Assembly: GCF_000349325.1 (NCBI RefSeq)
Contig: NC_020504.1
Location: 1,456,806 to 1,520,805 of the forward strand
Source: Streptomyces davaonensis JCM 4913
Lineage (GTDB): Bacteria > Actinomycetota > Actinomycetes > Streptomycetales > Streptomycetaceae
DNA length: 64,000 nucleotides
Direction of reading: 5' to 3'
Shown here: piece after piece, positions 26,079-34,154 of the stretch
How the letters are laid out: each line of letters begins with the position of its first letter
Position numbering within the stretch: the first letter of the stretch is position 1
Notes under the pieces: generated by a model
Seen by the model: only the letters and a program-made list of their open reading frames with translations
The model's database searches: none
Told to the model about the DNA's origin: nothing
Program-made: the position numbers and the translations under genes

Positions 26079-27172
26079 TCCCCATGGCGGAGCTGCGCAG
26101 GTTCGCTCTCCCGCACGCGTACGCCCAGGGCATCCCCGGCGACGTCATCCACCGGGTGACGCACAGCCTCTCCGAGGACACCGAGGGCGCCTGGACCCAC
26201 ACCTGGTCCTCGCTCGCGACGGCGGCCGAGGCACGCGGCCGCGATCTGGACGCGGTCCGCTATTACGCGATGGCCCGCTTCCCGTACGTCGACGGCCCGG
26301 ACCGGCTCGCGGCGCAGCAGGGTTGTGTGGCGGCCTTCGATCGCTGGCGCAAACGTGCCCGCGGCGTCACCCGGCTCGATCTGCCCTTCGAGGACGCGGG
26401 CTTCGCCTGCTGGGCCACCGGCCTGTCCCTGCGGAACAGGCTCCCGCTGATCCTCGTCGTCGGCGGGATCGCCGGCGTCAAGGAACAGTGGGCCCCGGTG
26501 CTCGCCGAGTCCGACCGGCTCGGCGCGGCCGTCGTGGTCACCGAGCTGCCGGGGGTCGGCGAGAACTCCCTCACCTACGGAACGGACAGCGTGCGCATGC
26601 TCACCTACCTCCTCGATCTGCTCGGCCGCGCGGCCGACACCTCCCGCACCTGCGTCGTCGGTCTCGGCTTCGGCGGGCATCTGGCCCTGCGTCATGTGCT
26701 GGACGACGACCGGGTAAGGGGGCTGGCCACCGTCGGGGCGCCGGTGCGGGACTTCTTCGTCCGGGCCGCGCAGCACGCCCCGCTGCCGCAGCTGGTGAAC
26801 CTCACCCTGTCCCACCTGATGCGTACGCCGGTGGAACGGCTGCCGGCCGCCCTGGCCGACTGGCCGGTGGACGAGGAGCAGCTTGCCGAACTGCGCGTCC
26901 CGGTCGCCTGCGTGGCAGGCCGCGACGACGAGATCGTGCCGTACTCCGACGCCCAGCTGCTCGAACGGACCGTGCCGCGCCTGCGACTGGTCGAGAACGA
27001 CACGCTGGGCGGCCGGCCCGAGCAAGCCGCCGAGACCCGGCTGTGGCTGCTGGCGCAGGCGCTGCGGATGACGGGCACGGCGAGCGCGGTACGCCGGGCG
27101 GCCTCGGCCCGCGCCCGCGTCCTGCGCGCCCGGCGCCGGCTGAACCGTACGTCGGCCGGAGCCCCCGTATGA
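26075..27172 (+). CDS. Alpha/beta-hydrolase-fold protein lacking the nucleophile serine
   Basis: 365 residues from ATG 26075 with AAAGGAG eight bases upstream (ATG 26084 is an alternative). FrsA-like layout: helical N-terminal part (~1-110), then core strands LILVVGGIAG and VVVTELPGVGENS. The nucleophile elbow reads GLGFGG (196-201) instead of GxSxGG, so position 198 is Gly. The acid (GRDDEIVPYSD) is kept, but the histidine loop (VENDTLGGRPEQ) has no clear His. It is therefore unlikely to be a serine hydrolase. In agglomerin biosynthesis an alpha/beta-hydrolase-fold protein (Agg5) eliminates acetate to make the exocyclic double bond; whether this protein plays a comparable lyase role is speculation, and no Agg4-like acetyltransferase was found. 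Confidence 0.78.
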   Translation: MIPMAELRRFALPHAYAQGIPGDVIHRVTHSLSEDTEGAWTHTWSSLATAAEARGRDLDAVRYYAMARFPYVDGPDRLAAQQGCVAAFDRWRKRARGVTRLDLPFEDAGFACWATGLSLRNRLPLILVVGGIAGVKEQWAPVLAESDRLGAAVVVTELPGVGENSLTYGTDSVRMLTYLLDLLGRAADTSRTCVVGLGFGGHLALRHVLDDDRVRGLATVGAPVRDFFVRAAQHAPLPQLVNLTLSHLMRTPVERLPAALADWPVDEEQLAELRVPVACVAGRDDEIVPYSDAQLLERTVPRLRLVENDTLGGRPEQAAETRLWLLAQALRMTGTASAVRRAASARARVLRARRRLNRTSAGAPV

Positions 27173-27981
27173 CCACCACCGCCGCGGTGCCGTGCCTGAA
27201 CCGGACGCCCCGTGCGGACGCCCGGCTGCGGCTGTTCTGTTTCCACCACGCGGGCGGCGGGGCCTCGTTCTTCAGCTCCTGGGCCGCCCGCGTCCCGTCC
27301 GGCGTGGACGTCCTGCCGGTGCAGCTGCCGGGGCGCGAGGCGCGCTACCGGGAACCCCGCTTTCAGGACGCCGGGGAGCTCGTCGAGACCCTCGCCCGGG
27401 ATCTCGCCCCCTGCCTCGACGAGGGCCCTTGGGCCGCGTACGGCCACAGCATGGGCGCCTTGGTGGCGGCCGCCCTGGCCACGGCCCGGCTGCGGGCGGG
27501 AGGACGCGGCCCCGAGGCACTGTTCCTCGGCGCGTACGCGGCCCCGCACCTGACGCCCACGCTGCCCTTGCCCGACCGGTACGAGGACCGCGAACTGGCC
27601 CGGCTGCTGGTCGACTTCGGCGGTATGCACCCGCAGTTCCTGGACCGGGAGGACTGGCTGCGGGTGCTGCTGCCCATCGTCCGGGACGACCTGCGGGTAT
27701 GCGCGAGCCACAGTAGGGCGGGGCTGCCGGACCCGGACGACGAACAGGCCCGGCTGCCCCTGGCCGTCGAGGCGTTCGCGGGCCTCGACGACCCGTTGGT
27801 GGACCCGGCACGGGTGCGCGCGTGGGAGCGGTACGCACACGACTTCCGTCTGACCCTGGTGCCCGGCGGTCACTTCTTCCCTCGTGAGGAGCCCGGCCCC
27901 TTCTTCGGCCGGCTCAACCGCTCCCTGGCCCGGCTGCTCGGGGAGCCGCCGCCGGTCGCACCACCCGCGGCACCCGGCTGA
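27169..27981 (+). CDS. Type II thioesterase
   Basis: 270 residues from ATG 27169 (ATGA overlap). Signatures of TEII editing enzymes: LFCFHHAGGGASFFSSWA, QLPGREARY, nucleophile S94 in GHSMGAL, and GGHFF near the end with the catalytic histidine. It would clear misprimed acyl groups from the carrier proteins of the operon. It is the last gene of the operon; its 3' end overlaps the convergent metallo-hydrolase gene by 68 bases. Confidence 0.92.
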   Translation: MTTTAAVPCLNRTPRADARLRLFCFHHAGGGASFFSSWAARVPSGVDVLPVQLPGREARYREPRFQDAGELVETLARDLAPCLDEGPWAAYGHSMGALVAAALATARLRAGGRGPEALFLGAYAAPHLTPTLPLPDRYEDRELARLLVDFGGMHPQFLDREDWLRVLLPIVRDDLRVCASHSRAGLPDPDDEQARLPLAVEAFAGLDDPLVDPARVRAWERYAHDFRLTLVPGGHFFPREEPGPFFGRLNRSLARLLGEPPPVAPPAAPG

Positions 27982-28798
27982 TCCGCCGCGCGCTGTCGTC
28001 GGCGTTCTTCTCGTACAGGGCGCGCTGTTCCTGGATGCCCGGCATGACCCAGGACGGCCGGGCCGAGGAGTCGGCGAAGCGCAGCCCCGGGGTGTCGGGC
28101 CCTGCCCCGGTCACGGTGAGCGCGAAGGGCGCCAGGTAGTCGATGCCGCCGTCCGCGGTGAGCCGGAACGGCCGGTCGTGGCCCGGATAGATCACGTCGG
28201 ACACGTCCAGGATCCGCCCGATGCTGCGCGCGGCCTGGTCGGCGTCCCAGAAGACGAGGGGGTTGCGACCGGTCGTGGCGACGTACGCGAAGTGCAGGGC
28301 GTCGCCGGTGATCGTGGCCCGCCCCGCCTCCGTGTGCACCACCAGGCCGATGCTGCCCGGCGAGTGGCCGGGCAGGCCGAGGACCTCGACGCCGGGGATG
28401 ATCTCCTCCCCGTCCCCGACCTCGCGGACGGGTAGCTGCTCCAGCAGCAGCCCCGTCCAGGCGGGCGTGGCCCAGTCGTTGGCGTGCGGGGTGTGCGCGT
28501 ACCGGCGCTCGTCGGGGTGGACGACCAGGGTCGCCCCGGGGAACAGGTCGATGTTCTGTACGTGGTCCCAGTGGGCGTGCGTGAGCACGACGGTGTCGAT
28601 GTCGTCGGCCGACAGGCCGTGGTCGGCGAGCGCGGTCCACAGGAAGGGACGCCGGCCGACGTGGGCGGCGTCGACGAGGATGTTCCGGGGCTGTCCGGCG
28701 GCGTCCGGACCGCGGACCAGGAACACTCCGCAGAAGGCGGGATAGCCCTGATCGGTGTCGAGGCCGAAGCCGGGCAGGAGGATGTCGATGGTCGGCAT
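27914..28798 (-). CDS. Metallo-beta-lactamase-fold hydrolase
   Basis: 294 residues from ATG 28798; the open frame upstream is a shadow of the synthetase gene. The zinc ligands are clear: THAHWDHVQN (HxHxDH), GLPGHSPGS and a later IYPGHD, with ITGDALHF for the bridging aspartate. The N-terminus (MPTIDILLPGF) lacks a signal peptide, so it is cytosolic. Relatives hydrolyse lactones, thioesters or acyl groups; a role in tetronate/lactone metabolism is possible but not shown. Thirty-five bases separate it from the acyl-CoA synthetase stop, so it is the last gene of the MFS-thiolase-synthetase operon. The last ~20 residues are Ala/Pro/Arg-rich and overlap the thioesterase gene in antisense. Confidence 0.85.
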   Translation of the reverse strand: MPTIDILLPGFGLDTDQGYPAFCGVFLVRGPDAAGQPRNILVDAAHVGRRPFLWTALADHGLSADDIDTVVLTHAHWDHVQNIDLFPGATLVVHPDERRYAHTPHANDWATPAWTGLLLEQLPVREVGDGEEIIPGVEVLGLPGHSPGSIGLVVHTEAGRATITGDALHFAYVATTGRNPLVFWDADQAARSIGRILDVSDVIYPGHDRPFRLTADGGIDYLAPFALTVTGAGPDTPGLRFADSSARPSWVMPGIQEQRALYEKNADDSARRISRVPRVVRPAAAPRAAGPGSG

Positions 28799-28833
28799 GG
28801 AACTCCCTTGGTCCAGGGGCGGGTTGTCCCTGT

Positions 28834-30768
28834 TCAGTGGTCCGGGATCTGCTGGACGGCGGTACGGAGGGCGTCGAGGCTCTCGGGGTTGACGAGGGTG
28901 GACAGGTCGCCGGGCTCCTCGCCGGTGACCACGTCGCGGATGAGGCGCCGCATCACCTTGCCGTTGCGGGTCCTGGGCAGTTGGCGCACGGCGATCACCC
29001 GGCTGGGCCGGAACGCGGAGCCGAGGGCGTCGGCGACGCGTGCGCGGATCAGCTCGCACTCCGCTGCGCCGAGCGGCCTGTCGGCGGCCGGGACCGCGAA
29101 GCACCACAGGGCCTCGCCCTTGACGGGGTGCGGTATGCCGACCGCGGCGGCCTCGCCGACGGCCGGGTCGCCGAGGACCGTCTCCTCCACCTCGGTGGGT
29201 CCGAGGCGTTTGCCGGCCACCTTGATGACGTCGTCGAGGCGGCCGTGGACGAACCACTCCTCGCCGGTCCGCGAGACGAGGTCACCGTGCGCCCAGCGGC
29301 CCGGCCGCCGGTCGAAGTAGGCCTGGGTGAACCGTTCGCGTGCCCGCCACAGCCCGCGGGTCATGCCGGGCCACGACTGCCGTACGACCAGCTCTCCGGC
29401 CTGTCCTTCGGGCGGCTCGGCGCCCGAGGCATCCGCGACGGCCGCGTCGATGCCCAGGCACGGGCCCGCGAAACCGCAGGGCGACTGGGGCAGGGTGGGC
29501 GCGGAGGCGAGCAGGGAGCCGCCGACCTCGGTGCCGCCGCAGATGTTGATCACCGGGCAGCGTTTGCCGCCGAACTCGGCGAAGTACCAGTGCCACGCCT
29601 CCTCGGTCCACGGTTCCCCGGTGGAGCCGAGGATCCGCAGCCGGCCCGGTGCCCCCGGGTGCGGCAGGTCGCGTCCCCTCAGCATGCGGGACAGGCTGGG
29701 CGAGCTGCCGAACACGGTGACCTCGTGGTCGTCGAGCAGCCGCCACAGCCGGGTGGGGCCCGGATGGTCGATCGCGCCCTCGTACGCCAGGACGCAGGCA
29801 CCGGCGAGGGTCGCTCCGACGGCGACGAGCGGGAACATGATCCAGCCCGGGTCGGTCACCCACCACACGACGTCGTCCGGCCGCAGGTCGAGGTTGTACC
29901 GCGTCTCACTGCCGACTTGGGCCGGGAAACCGCCGTGGGTGTGGACGGCGCCCTTGGGCCGGCCGGTGGTGCCGGAGGTGTGCAGCAGGAGGAAGGGGGT
30001 GTCGGCGGCGAGCGAGACGGTTCCGGCGGGCTCGGCGGCGGCCGGCCCCTGCCAGGTCGTACCGGGCGGTCCGGACGCGCTCGCCGTCTCCGGGACGACG
30101 ACGAGATGCCGTACGCACGACGCCTTCTCCAAGGCCGTGCGGGCGGCGCTCTCCATGTCGTGGCGGCGTCCGTGCCGGACGGAGGCTGTCGCGGTCACCA
30201 GGACCCGAGGCTCGGCGTCGGCGAGCCGCACGGCGATCGCCTCGGCTCCGAAGCCGGAGAACAGGGGGACCAGGACGGCGCCGATGCGCGCGCAGGCGAA
30301 GAGCAGGACGAAGGCCTCGGGCCCCGGGGGCAGGTACGCGGCCACCCGGTCGCCGACCGTGACCCCCAGTTCGCGCAGCCGGCCCGCCATCCGGGCGCTT
30401 TGGGTGGCCGCTTCGCCGTAGGTGAGCACTCCGCGGGTGCCGTCCTCGCGCTCCCAGCGCAGTGCGGGGGCGCCGCCGCGCCCTTGCCGTACCTGGCGGC
30501 CCAGGCAGGAGTCCACCAGGTTGGTGCGCCCGCCCGGGAACCAGCGGGTGAACGCGATGCCTCCGGTGTCGTCGCGGACGCGCCGCGGGGGCACGTGCCA
30601 GACGATGCCGATGTCCCGCACGGCCCGCTCCCAGAACCACTCGGGGTCGGCGACGGACCTGGCTTGCAGGGCGCGGTAGCCGCCCTCGACGCCATGCTCG
30701 CGGCAGAAGGCCGCGATGTTGCTGTGCTCGGTGTGCTCGCGAGCCGGGTACCAGGCGTAGCCGCTCAT
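28834..30768 (-). CDS. Acyl-CoA synthetase, acetyl/acetoacetyl-CoA synthetase type
   Basis: 644 residues from ATG 30768, which overlaps the thiolase stop (ATGA). Adenylate-forming motifs: LLHTSGTTGRPKGAVHTHGG (P-loop), VWWVTDPGWIMFP, INICGGTEVGG, HGRLDDVIKVAGKRLGP, and the catalytic lysine in RTRNGKVMRR. An N-terminal ~100 residues (WFWERAVRDIGIVW) is the ACAS_N-like region of acetyl-, propionyl- and acetoacetyl-CoA synthetases. It activates a short carboxylic acid to its CoA ester. Together with the thiolase this suggests degradation or synthesis of a beta-keto acid. Confidence 0.9.
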   Translation of the reverse strand: MSGYAWYPAREHTEHSNIAAFCREHGVEGGYRALQARSVADPEWFWERAVRDIGIVWHVPPRRVRDDTGGIAFTRWFPGGRTNLVDSCLGRQVRQGRGGAPALRWEREDGTRGVLTYGEAATQSARMAGRLRELGVTVGDRVAAYLPPGPEAFVLLFACARIGAVLVPLFSGFGAEAIAVRLADAEPRVLVTATASVRHGRRHDMESAARTALEKASCVRHLVVVPETASASGPPGTTWQGPAAAEPAGTVSLAADTPFLLLHTSGTTGRPKGAVHTHGGFPAQVGSETRYNLDLRPDDVVWWVTDPGWIMFPLVAVGATLAGACVLAYEGAIDHPGPTRLWRLLDDHEVTVFGSSPSLSRMLRGRDLPHPGAPGRLRILGSTGEPWTEEAWHWYFAEFGGKRCPVINICGGTEVGGSLLASAPTLPQSPCGFAGPCLGIDAAVADASGAEPPEGQAGELVVRQSWPGMTRGLWRARERFTQAYFDRRPGRWAHGDLVSRTGEEWFVHGRLDDVIKVAGKRLGPTEVEETVLGDPAVGEAAAVGIPHPVKGEALWCFAVPAADRPLGAAECELIRARVADALGSAFRPSRVIAVRQLPRTRNGKVMRRLIRDVVTGEEPGDLSTLVNPESLDALRTAVQQIPDH

Positions 30769-31940
30769 CGGATCGCACCCGGGTTCTCGATCAGCGCCGC
30801 GATGCCCTGGCCGCCGCCGATGCACATGGTGATCACGGCGAACCGGCCGCCGGTGCGGCGCAGTTCATGGGCCGCCTTGAGCAGCAGCACCGCTCCGGTG
30901 GCGCCGATGGGGTGGCCGAGGGCGATCGCCCCGCCGTTCGGGTTGACCCGGTCCGGGTCGAGCTTGAGGCCGTCCATGACGGCGAGGACCTGGGCCGCGA
31001 ACGCTTCGTTGAGCTCGATCACGTCGATGTCGTCGAGGGTGAGGTCGCTCAGGCGCAGCAGGGCGCTGATCGCCTCCATGGGGGCGACTCCCATGATCTC
31101 CGGTTCGAGAGCGGTGACCGCCACTTCTCGCAGGAGGCACAGCGGCGTGGTGCCGGGGCCGAGGTCGGCCGTGCGCGTCAGCAGGACGGCCGCCGCGCCG
31201 TCGTTGATTCCGGCGGAGTTCCCGGCGGTGATCGTGCCGTTCTGCGCGAACACGGGAGGCAGGGCCGCCAGCTTCGCCACCGTTGTGCCGGGCCGGGGAT
31301 GTTCGTCCCGCTCGACGAGGCCGTCCGCGGTGTCGGCCGGGACGACTTGGTCACGGAATCGCCCCTCGTCGACGGCGACGGCGGCCCGGCGCTGGCTCTC
31401 GGCGGCCCACCGGTCCTGGCGCTCGCGCGAAATGCCGTACCGGTCCGCCACCAATTCGCCCGTCATGCCCATCGGGTACTGCCCGAAGGGGTCGGTGAGC
31501 AAGGAGAGGGTGCCGTCGACCTGGGATGCTCCGGGCAGTTCGTCGGCGGCGCGCTCGCTGTAGTCCAGCAGGGGCTGACGGGTCATCGACTCGTTCCCGC
31601 CGGCCACGACGAGGTCCACCCCACCGACCGTGAGGCTTTGCGCGGCCGACCAGATGGCCTGGAGACCGGACCCGCACAGTCTGTTGACGTTGTACGCGGT
31701 GGTCCGCACGGGCAGCCCGGCGGCCAGAGCCGCCCGCCGGGCGTTGAAGGCGTCGGGGCCGACCTGGCCCACGCAGCCGAGGACGACCTCGTCCACGGCG
31801 GCGGGTTCCGCCCCGCCCCGGGCGATCGCCGCCCGGATCACGAGGGCGGCGAGACGGTGGGCGGGGATGCGGCCCAGTGCTCCCTTGTACCGGCCGATCG
31901 GGGTCCGGGCCCCTTCGACGACGGCGATGTCTACGGGCAA
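30765..31940 (-). CDS. Acetyl-CoA acyltransferase (thiolase)
   Basis: 391 residues from ATG 31940, full length for the family. Active-site residues are all visible: nucleophile Cys in NRLCGSGLQAI, NEAFAAQ, His in GHPIGATGA and the second Cys in CIGGGQGIAAL. It catalyses reversible Claisen condensation/thiolysis of acyl-CoA. It begins six bases after the MFS stop and overlaps the synthetase gene, so it is the second gene of the operon. Confidence 0.93.
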   Translation of the reverse strand: MPVDIAVVEGARTPIGRYKGALGRIPAHRLAALVIRAAIARGGAEPAAVDEVVLGCVGQVGPDAFNARRAALAAGLPVRTTAYNVNRLCGSGLQAIWSAAQSLTVGGVDLVVAGGNESMTRQPLLDYSERAADELPGASQVDGTLSLLTDPFGQYPMGMTGELVADRYGISRERQDRWAAESQRRAAVAVDEGRFRDQVVPADTADGLVERDEHPRPGTTVAKLAALPPVFAQNGTITAGNSAGINDGAAAVLLTRTADLGPGTTPLCLLREVAVTALEPEIMGVAPMEAISALLRLSDLTLDDIDVIELNEAFAAQVLAVMDGLKLDPDRVNPNGGAIALGHPIGATGAVLLLKAAHELRRTGGRFAVITMCIGGGQGIAALIENPGAIR

Positions 31941-31946
31941 CGGGGG

Positions 31947-33293
31947 TCACTCCTTCGCTGAGGGCTGTGCCTTCGTGGTGGACGCGGTCGCTTTCCGGCG
32001 GTGGGCCCGGGCGTCATGGTCGGGCCGGATCAGGAGCATCGAGAGCACGGCCCCGGCGATCAGCAGCCAGGCGGTCAGGTCGAAGGCCCGGGCGTAGCCG
32101 GTGGCCTCGTTCGGCGCCGCGTCGATGATCCGTCCGGTGACGTAGGGGGCGATCAGACTGGCGAGGGCAGCGAGGGCGTACGACAGTCCGAGGGCCGCGC
32201 TGCGCCGGCCGGGCGGGCAGATGTCCGCGATCGCCGCGTTGGTCAGCGGGGTCTGGCCGTTGCCCGCGGAGAACGCCACCACCAGCAGCGGCAGCAGGGC
32301 GGCGGCAGGGGCCCGGGTCATCAGGAGCAGGCACGCCCCGGCGAGCAGCGGCAGCAGCGCGCCCAGCAGTCCCTGGGCGACCCGTGCGGACACCCCGCGC
32401 CGCAGGAGCCGGTGCGCGAGAGCCCCGGCGGAGAGCACCAGCACGGCCATCGACAGGGCGGGCAGGCCGACGATCCCGCTGATCTCCCCGTCGCTGAACC
32501 CGGCCTGTTCCTCCAGGTAGAGCGGTACCCAGGCGAAGCCGAGGGCGAGGGTCCACAGGACCGCGAAGGTGGAGAGGGTGGCACCCAGCCAGGTACCGGT
32601 GGTGACGATGCGCCAGAAGGGCACCATGTCGTCGGCCGCGTCGTACGCCGCTTCCGACGGTTCGTCCGCGGGGCCGAGCCGGGCGGTGTACGGTCCGCTG
32701 CCGCCGAGCCGCAGCCAGAGCGCGGTCCACAGCAGGCCCACGGCTCCGAGCAGGCCGAACGCGGCCCGCCAGCCGAGGGTTTCACTGACCAGGACGACCA
32801 GCGGGGCGGCCAGGACGGTGCCGCCCGCGCCGCCCGCGACCACGACGGCCGACGGCAGCGCGCGCCGCTTCTCCGGATACCAGGTGAAGGCCGTGTAGTT
32901 GGCCAGCGGATAGCCTGGCCCCTCACCCGCGCCCAGCATCACCCGGGTCGCGACGAGCGCGCCGAATCCGGCGGCGGGGAGGAGGATCGGCAGTTGCGCC
33001 GCCGCCCAGACCAGGGCGAGCGCGGTGAGCAGGGGCCGGGGGCGGATACGGTCGCCGAGGAAGCCGACCGAGACGGCGGAGAGGCTGAACAGCAGATAGA
33101 AGCTGCTGGCGATGATCCCGAACTCGGTTGCCGTCAGGTGGAGTTCGTCCTTGATGGGGCCCGCGGTCAGACCGAGCACGGCCTTGTCGGCGGCATTGAT
33201 CACGATGAAGAGGGCCAGCACCGCCAGGACGGTGCGGGCCCGGCGCCGGGTTCCGTCCGCCTCGGCCGACCGGGTCTCGGCCTCCAGGGTCAT
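31947..33293 (-). CDS. MFS permease, anion:cation symporter (ACS) type
   Basis: 448 residues from ATG 33293 (GGTGAGG upstream); the longer frame runs through the operator region. About twelve hydrophobic segments, with FVINAADKAVLGLTAGPI in TM1, the loop 2-3 motif GFLGDRIRPRPLL and GEGPGYPLANYTAFTWYPEKRR, typical of ACS-family carriers of organic anions. It probably imports a carboxylate that the synthetase and thiolase then use. First gene of the leftward operon; divergent from the TetR gene with two palindromes between. Confidence 0.9.
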   Translation of the reverse strand: MTLEAETRSAEADGTRRRARTVLAVLALFIVINAADKAVLGLTAGPIKDELHLTATEFGIIASSFYLLFSLSAVSVGFLGDRIRPRPLLTALALVWAAAQLPILLPAAGFGALVATRVMLGAGEGPGYPLANYTAFTWYPEKRRALPSAVVVAGGAGGTVLAAPLVVLVSETLGWRAAFGLLGAVGLLWTALWLRLGGSGPYTARLGPADEPSEAAYDAADDMVPFWRIVTTGTWLGATLSTFAVLWTLALGFAWVPLYLEEQAGFSDGEISGIVGLPALSMAVLVLSAGALAHRLLRRGVSARVAQGLLGALLPLLAGACLLLMTRAPAAALLPLLVVAFSAGNGQTPLTNAAIADICPPGRRSAALGLSYALAALASLIAPYVTGRIIDAAPNEATGYARAFDLTAWLLIAGAVLSMLLIRPDHDARAHRRKATASTTKAQPSAKE

Positions 33294-33323
33294 GCGCGGC
33301 CTCACCGGGCCCCCTCTCCCCCT

Positions 33324-33399
33324 ACGGAACGGAACAGGTCCGTTCCGTCTCGGCGGGAACGTACTCCCGGCCCGGACGGAACGCAACCGTTCCGTCCGG
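33324..33399. promoter_or_regulatory. Two palindromic operators, MFS operon / TetR
   Basis: 33372-33399 has perfect 12-bp arms CCGGACGGAACG and CGTTCCGTCCGG with a 4-base centre; 33324-33348 has perfect 10-bp arms ACGGAACGGA and TCCGTTCCGT with a 5-base centre. Both contain the half site ACGGAACG. They lie in the divergent gap 33294-33414, where the TetR protein at 33415 should bind. A -10-like TAATGT at 33403-33408 places the TetR transcript start at about its GTG codon. Confidence 0.78.
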
Positions 33400-33414
33400 T
33401 GTTAATGTCCCGCC

Positions 33415-34032
33415 GTGGAGTCGACCAGCAGGAGTGCACTCGACCGCGGGCCCACGGGCTCGGCGATGCTGCGGGAATCCGTGACCGAGACGATCAGACG
33501 CGCCGTGTTCGAGGAACTGGCCGAGACCGGGTACGCCCGTATGTCGATGGAGGCCGTCACCCGCCGGGCCCGCGTCGGCAAGGCGGCCCTCTACCGCCGC
33601 TGGCCCGCCAAGGAGGCCATGGTGGTGGAGCTGGTCTCCGAGGCCGCCGCCGCACACCTGCCCGAGACGGCCGGCTCCGGTTCCCTGCACGACGACGTCG
33701 AGCGTTTCGTCCGGGACACGATGGCCGATCTCCACCACCCGCTCGTCGGCCGGATCGTCCCCGATCTGGTGGCCGAGTCGGCCCGCAACCCGTCCCTGCG
33801 CGAGGCGCTCCACGAGTCGGTCCTCGCCCCCCGGCGCGCGGCGGTGGCGGCCCTGCTGCGCCAGGCGGTGGACCGCGGCGAGCTGCCCCCCGACATCGAC
33901 ATCGCGCTGGCCGTCGACCTCTTCGGCGCCCCGCTGTACTTCAGGATGCTCGCGGTGGGCGGCCCCACCGACGACGCCTACGTCTCCCGCCTCATCCACG
34001 CCGTCCTCGCGGCCCTCGCCGCCAGCCGCTGA
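33415..34032 (+). CDS. TetR-family repressor
   Basis: 205 residues from GTG 33415, or 188 from ATG 33466. There is no ribosome binding site before 33415, but TAATGT seven bases upstream fits a leaderless transcript starting at the GTG. Helix-turn-helix: MSMEAVTRRARVGKAALYRRWPAKEAM. The C-terminal domain (TetR_C_11-like, with PDIDIALAVDLFGAPLYFRML) is typical of regulators of transporters and acyl-CoA genes. It should repress the divergent MFS-thiolase-synthetase-MBL operon via the two palindromes. Confidence 0.9.
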   Translation: MESTSRSALDRGPTGSAMLRESVTETIRRAVFEELAETGYARMSMEAVTRRARVGKAALYRRWPAKEAMVVELVSEAAAAHLPETAGSGSLHDDVERFVRDTMADLHHPLVGRIVPDLVAESARNPSLREALHESVLAPRRAAVAALLRQAVDRGELPPDIDIALAVDLFGAPLYFRMLAVGGPTDDAYVSRLIHAVLAALAASR

Positions 34033-34059
34033 ACCGGCGGCCCGCTGAGGGAGGAGGCT

Positions 34060-34085
34060 GCGGCGGTCCCTTCGCCGACCGCCGC
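34060..34085 (+). terminator. Hairpin after TetR gene
   Basis: Perfect 9-bp arms GCGGCGGTC (34060-34068) and GACCGCCGC (34077-34085) with an 8-base loop, 28 bases beyond the TetR stop codon and before the LuxR gene. Confidence 0.6.
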
Positions 34086-34154
34086 GCAGGCCCCTCCCGC
34101 CTATCCTGGAAGAAGGCGATCCGGCTCTCGCAGTGCGCGAGAAGGGAGCCGCGG

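Noticed and set aside
28837..31563. Long plus-strand frame across the acyl-CoA synthetase and thiolase genes
   Set aside because: Antisense shadow; both minus-strand genes have full sets of catalytic motifs.
32001..34154. Long upstream extension of the LuxR frame on the plus strand
   Set aside because: It runs antisense through the MFS gene and TetR region with Arg/Gly/Gln-rich nonsense; the real start GTG 34155 has a good ribosome binding site.
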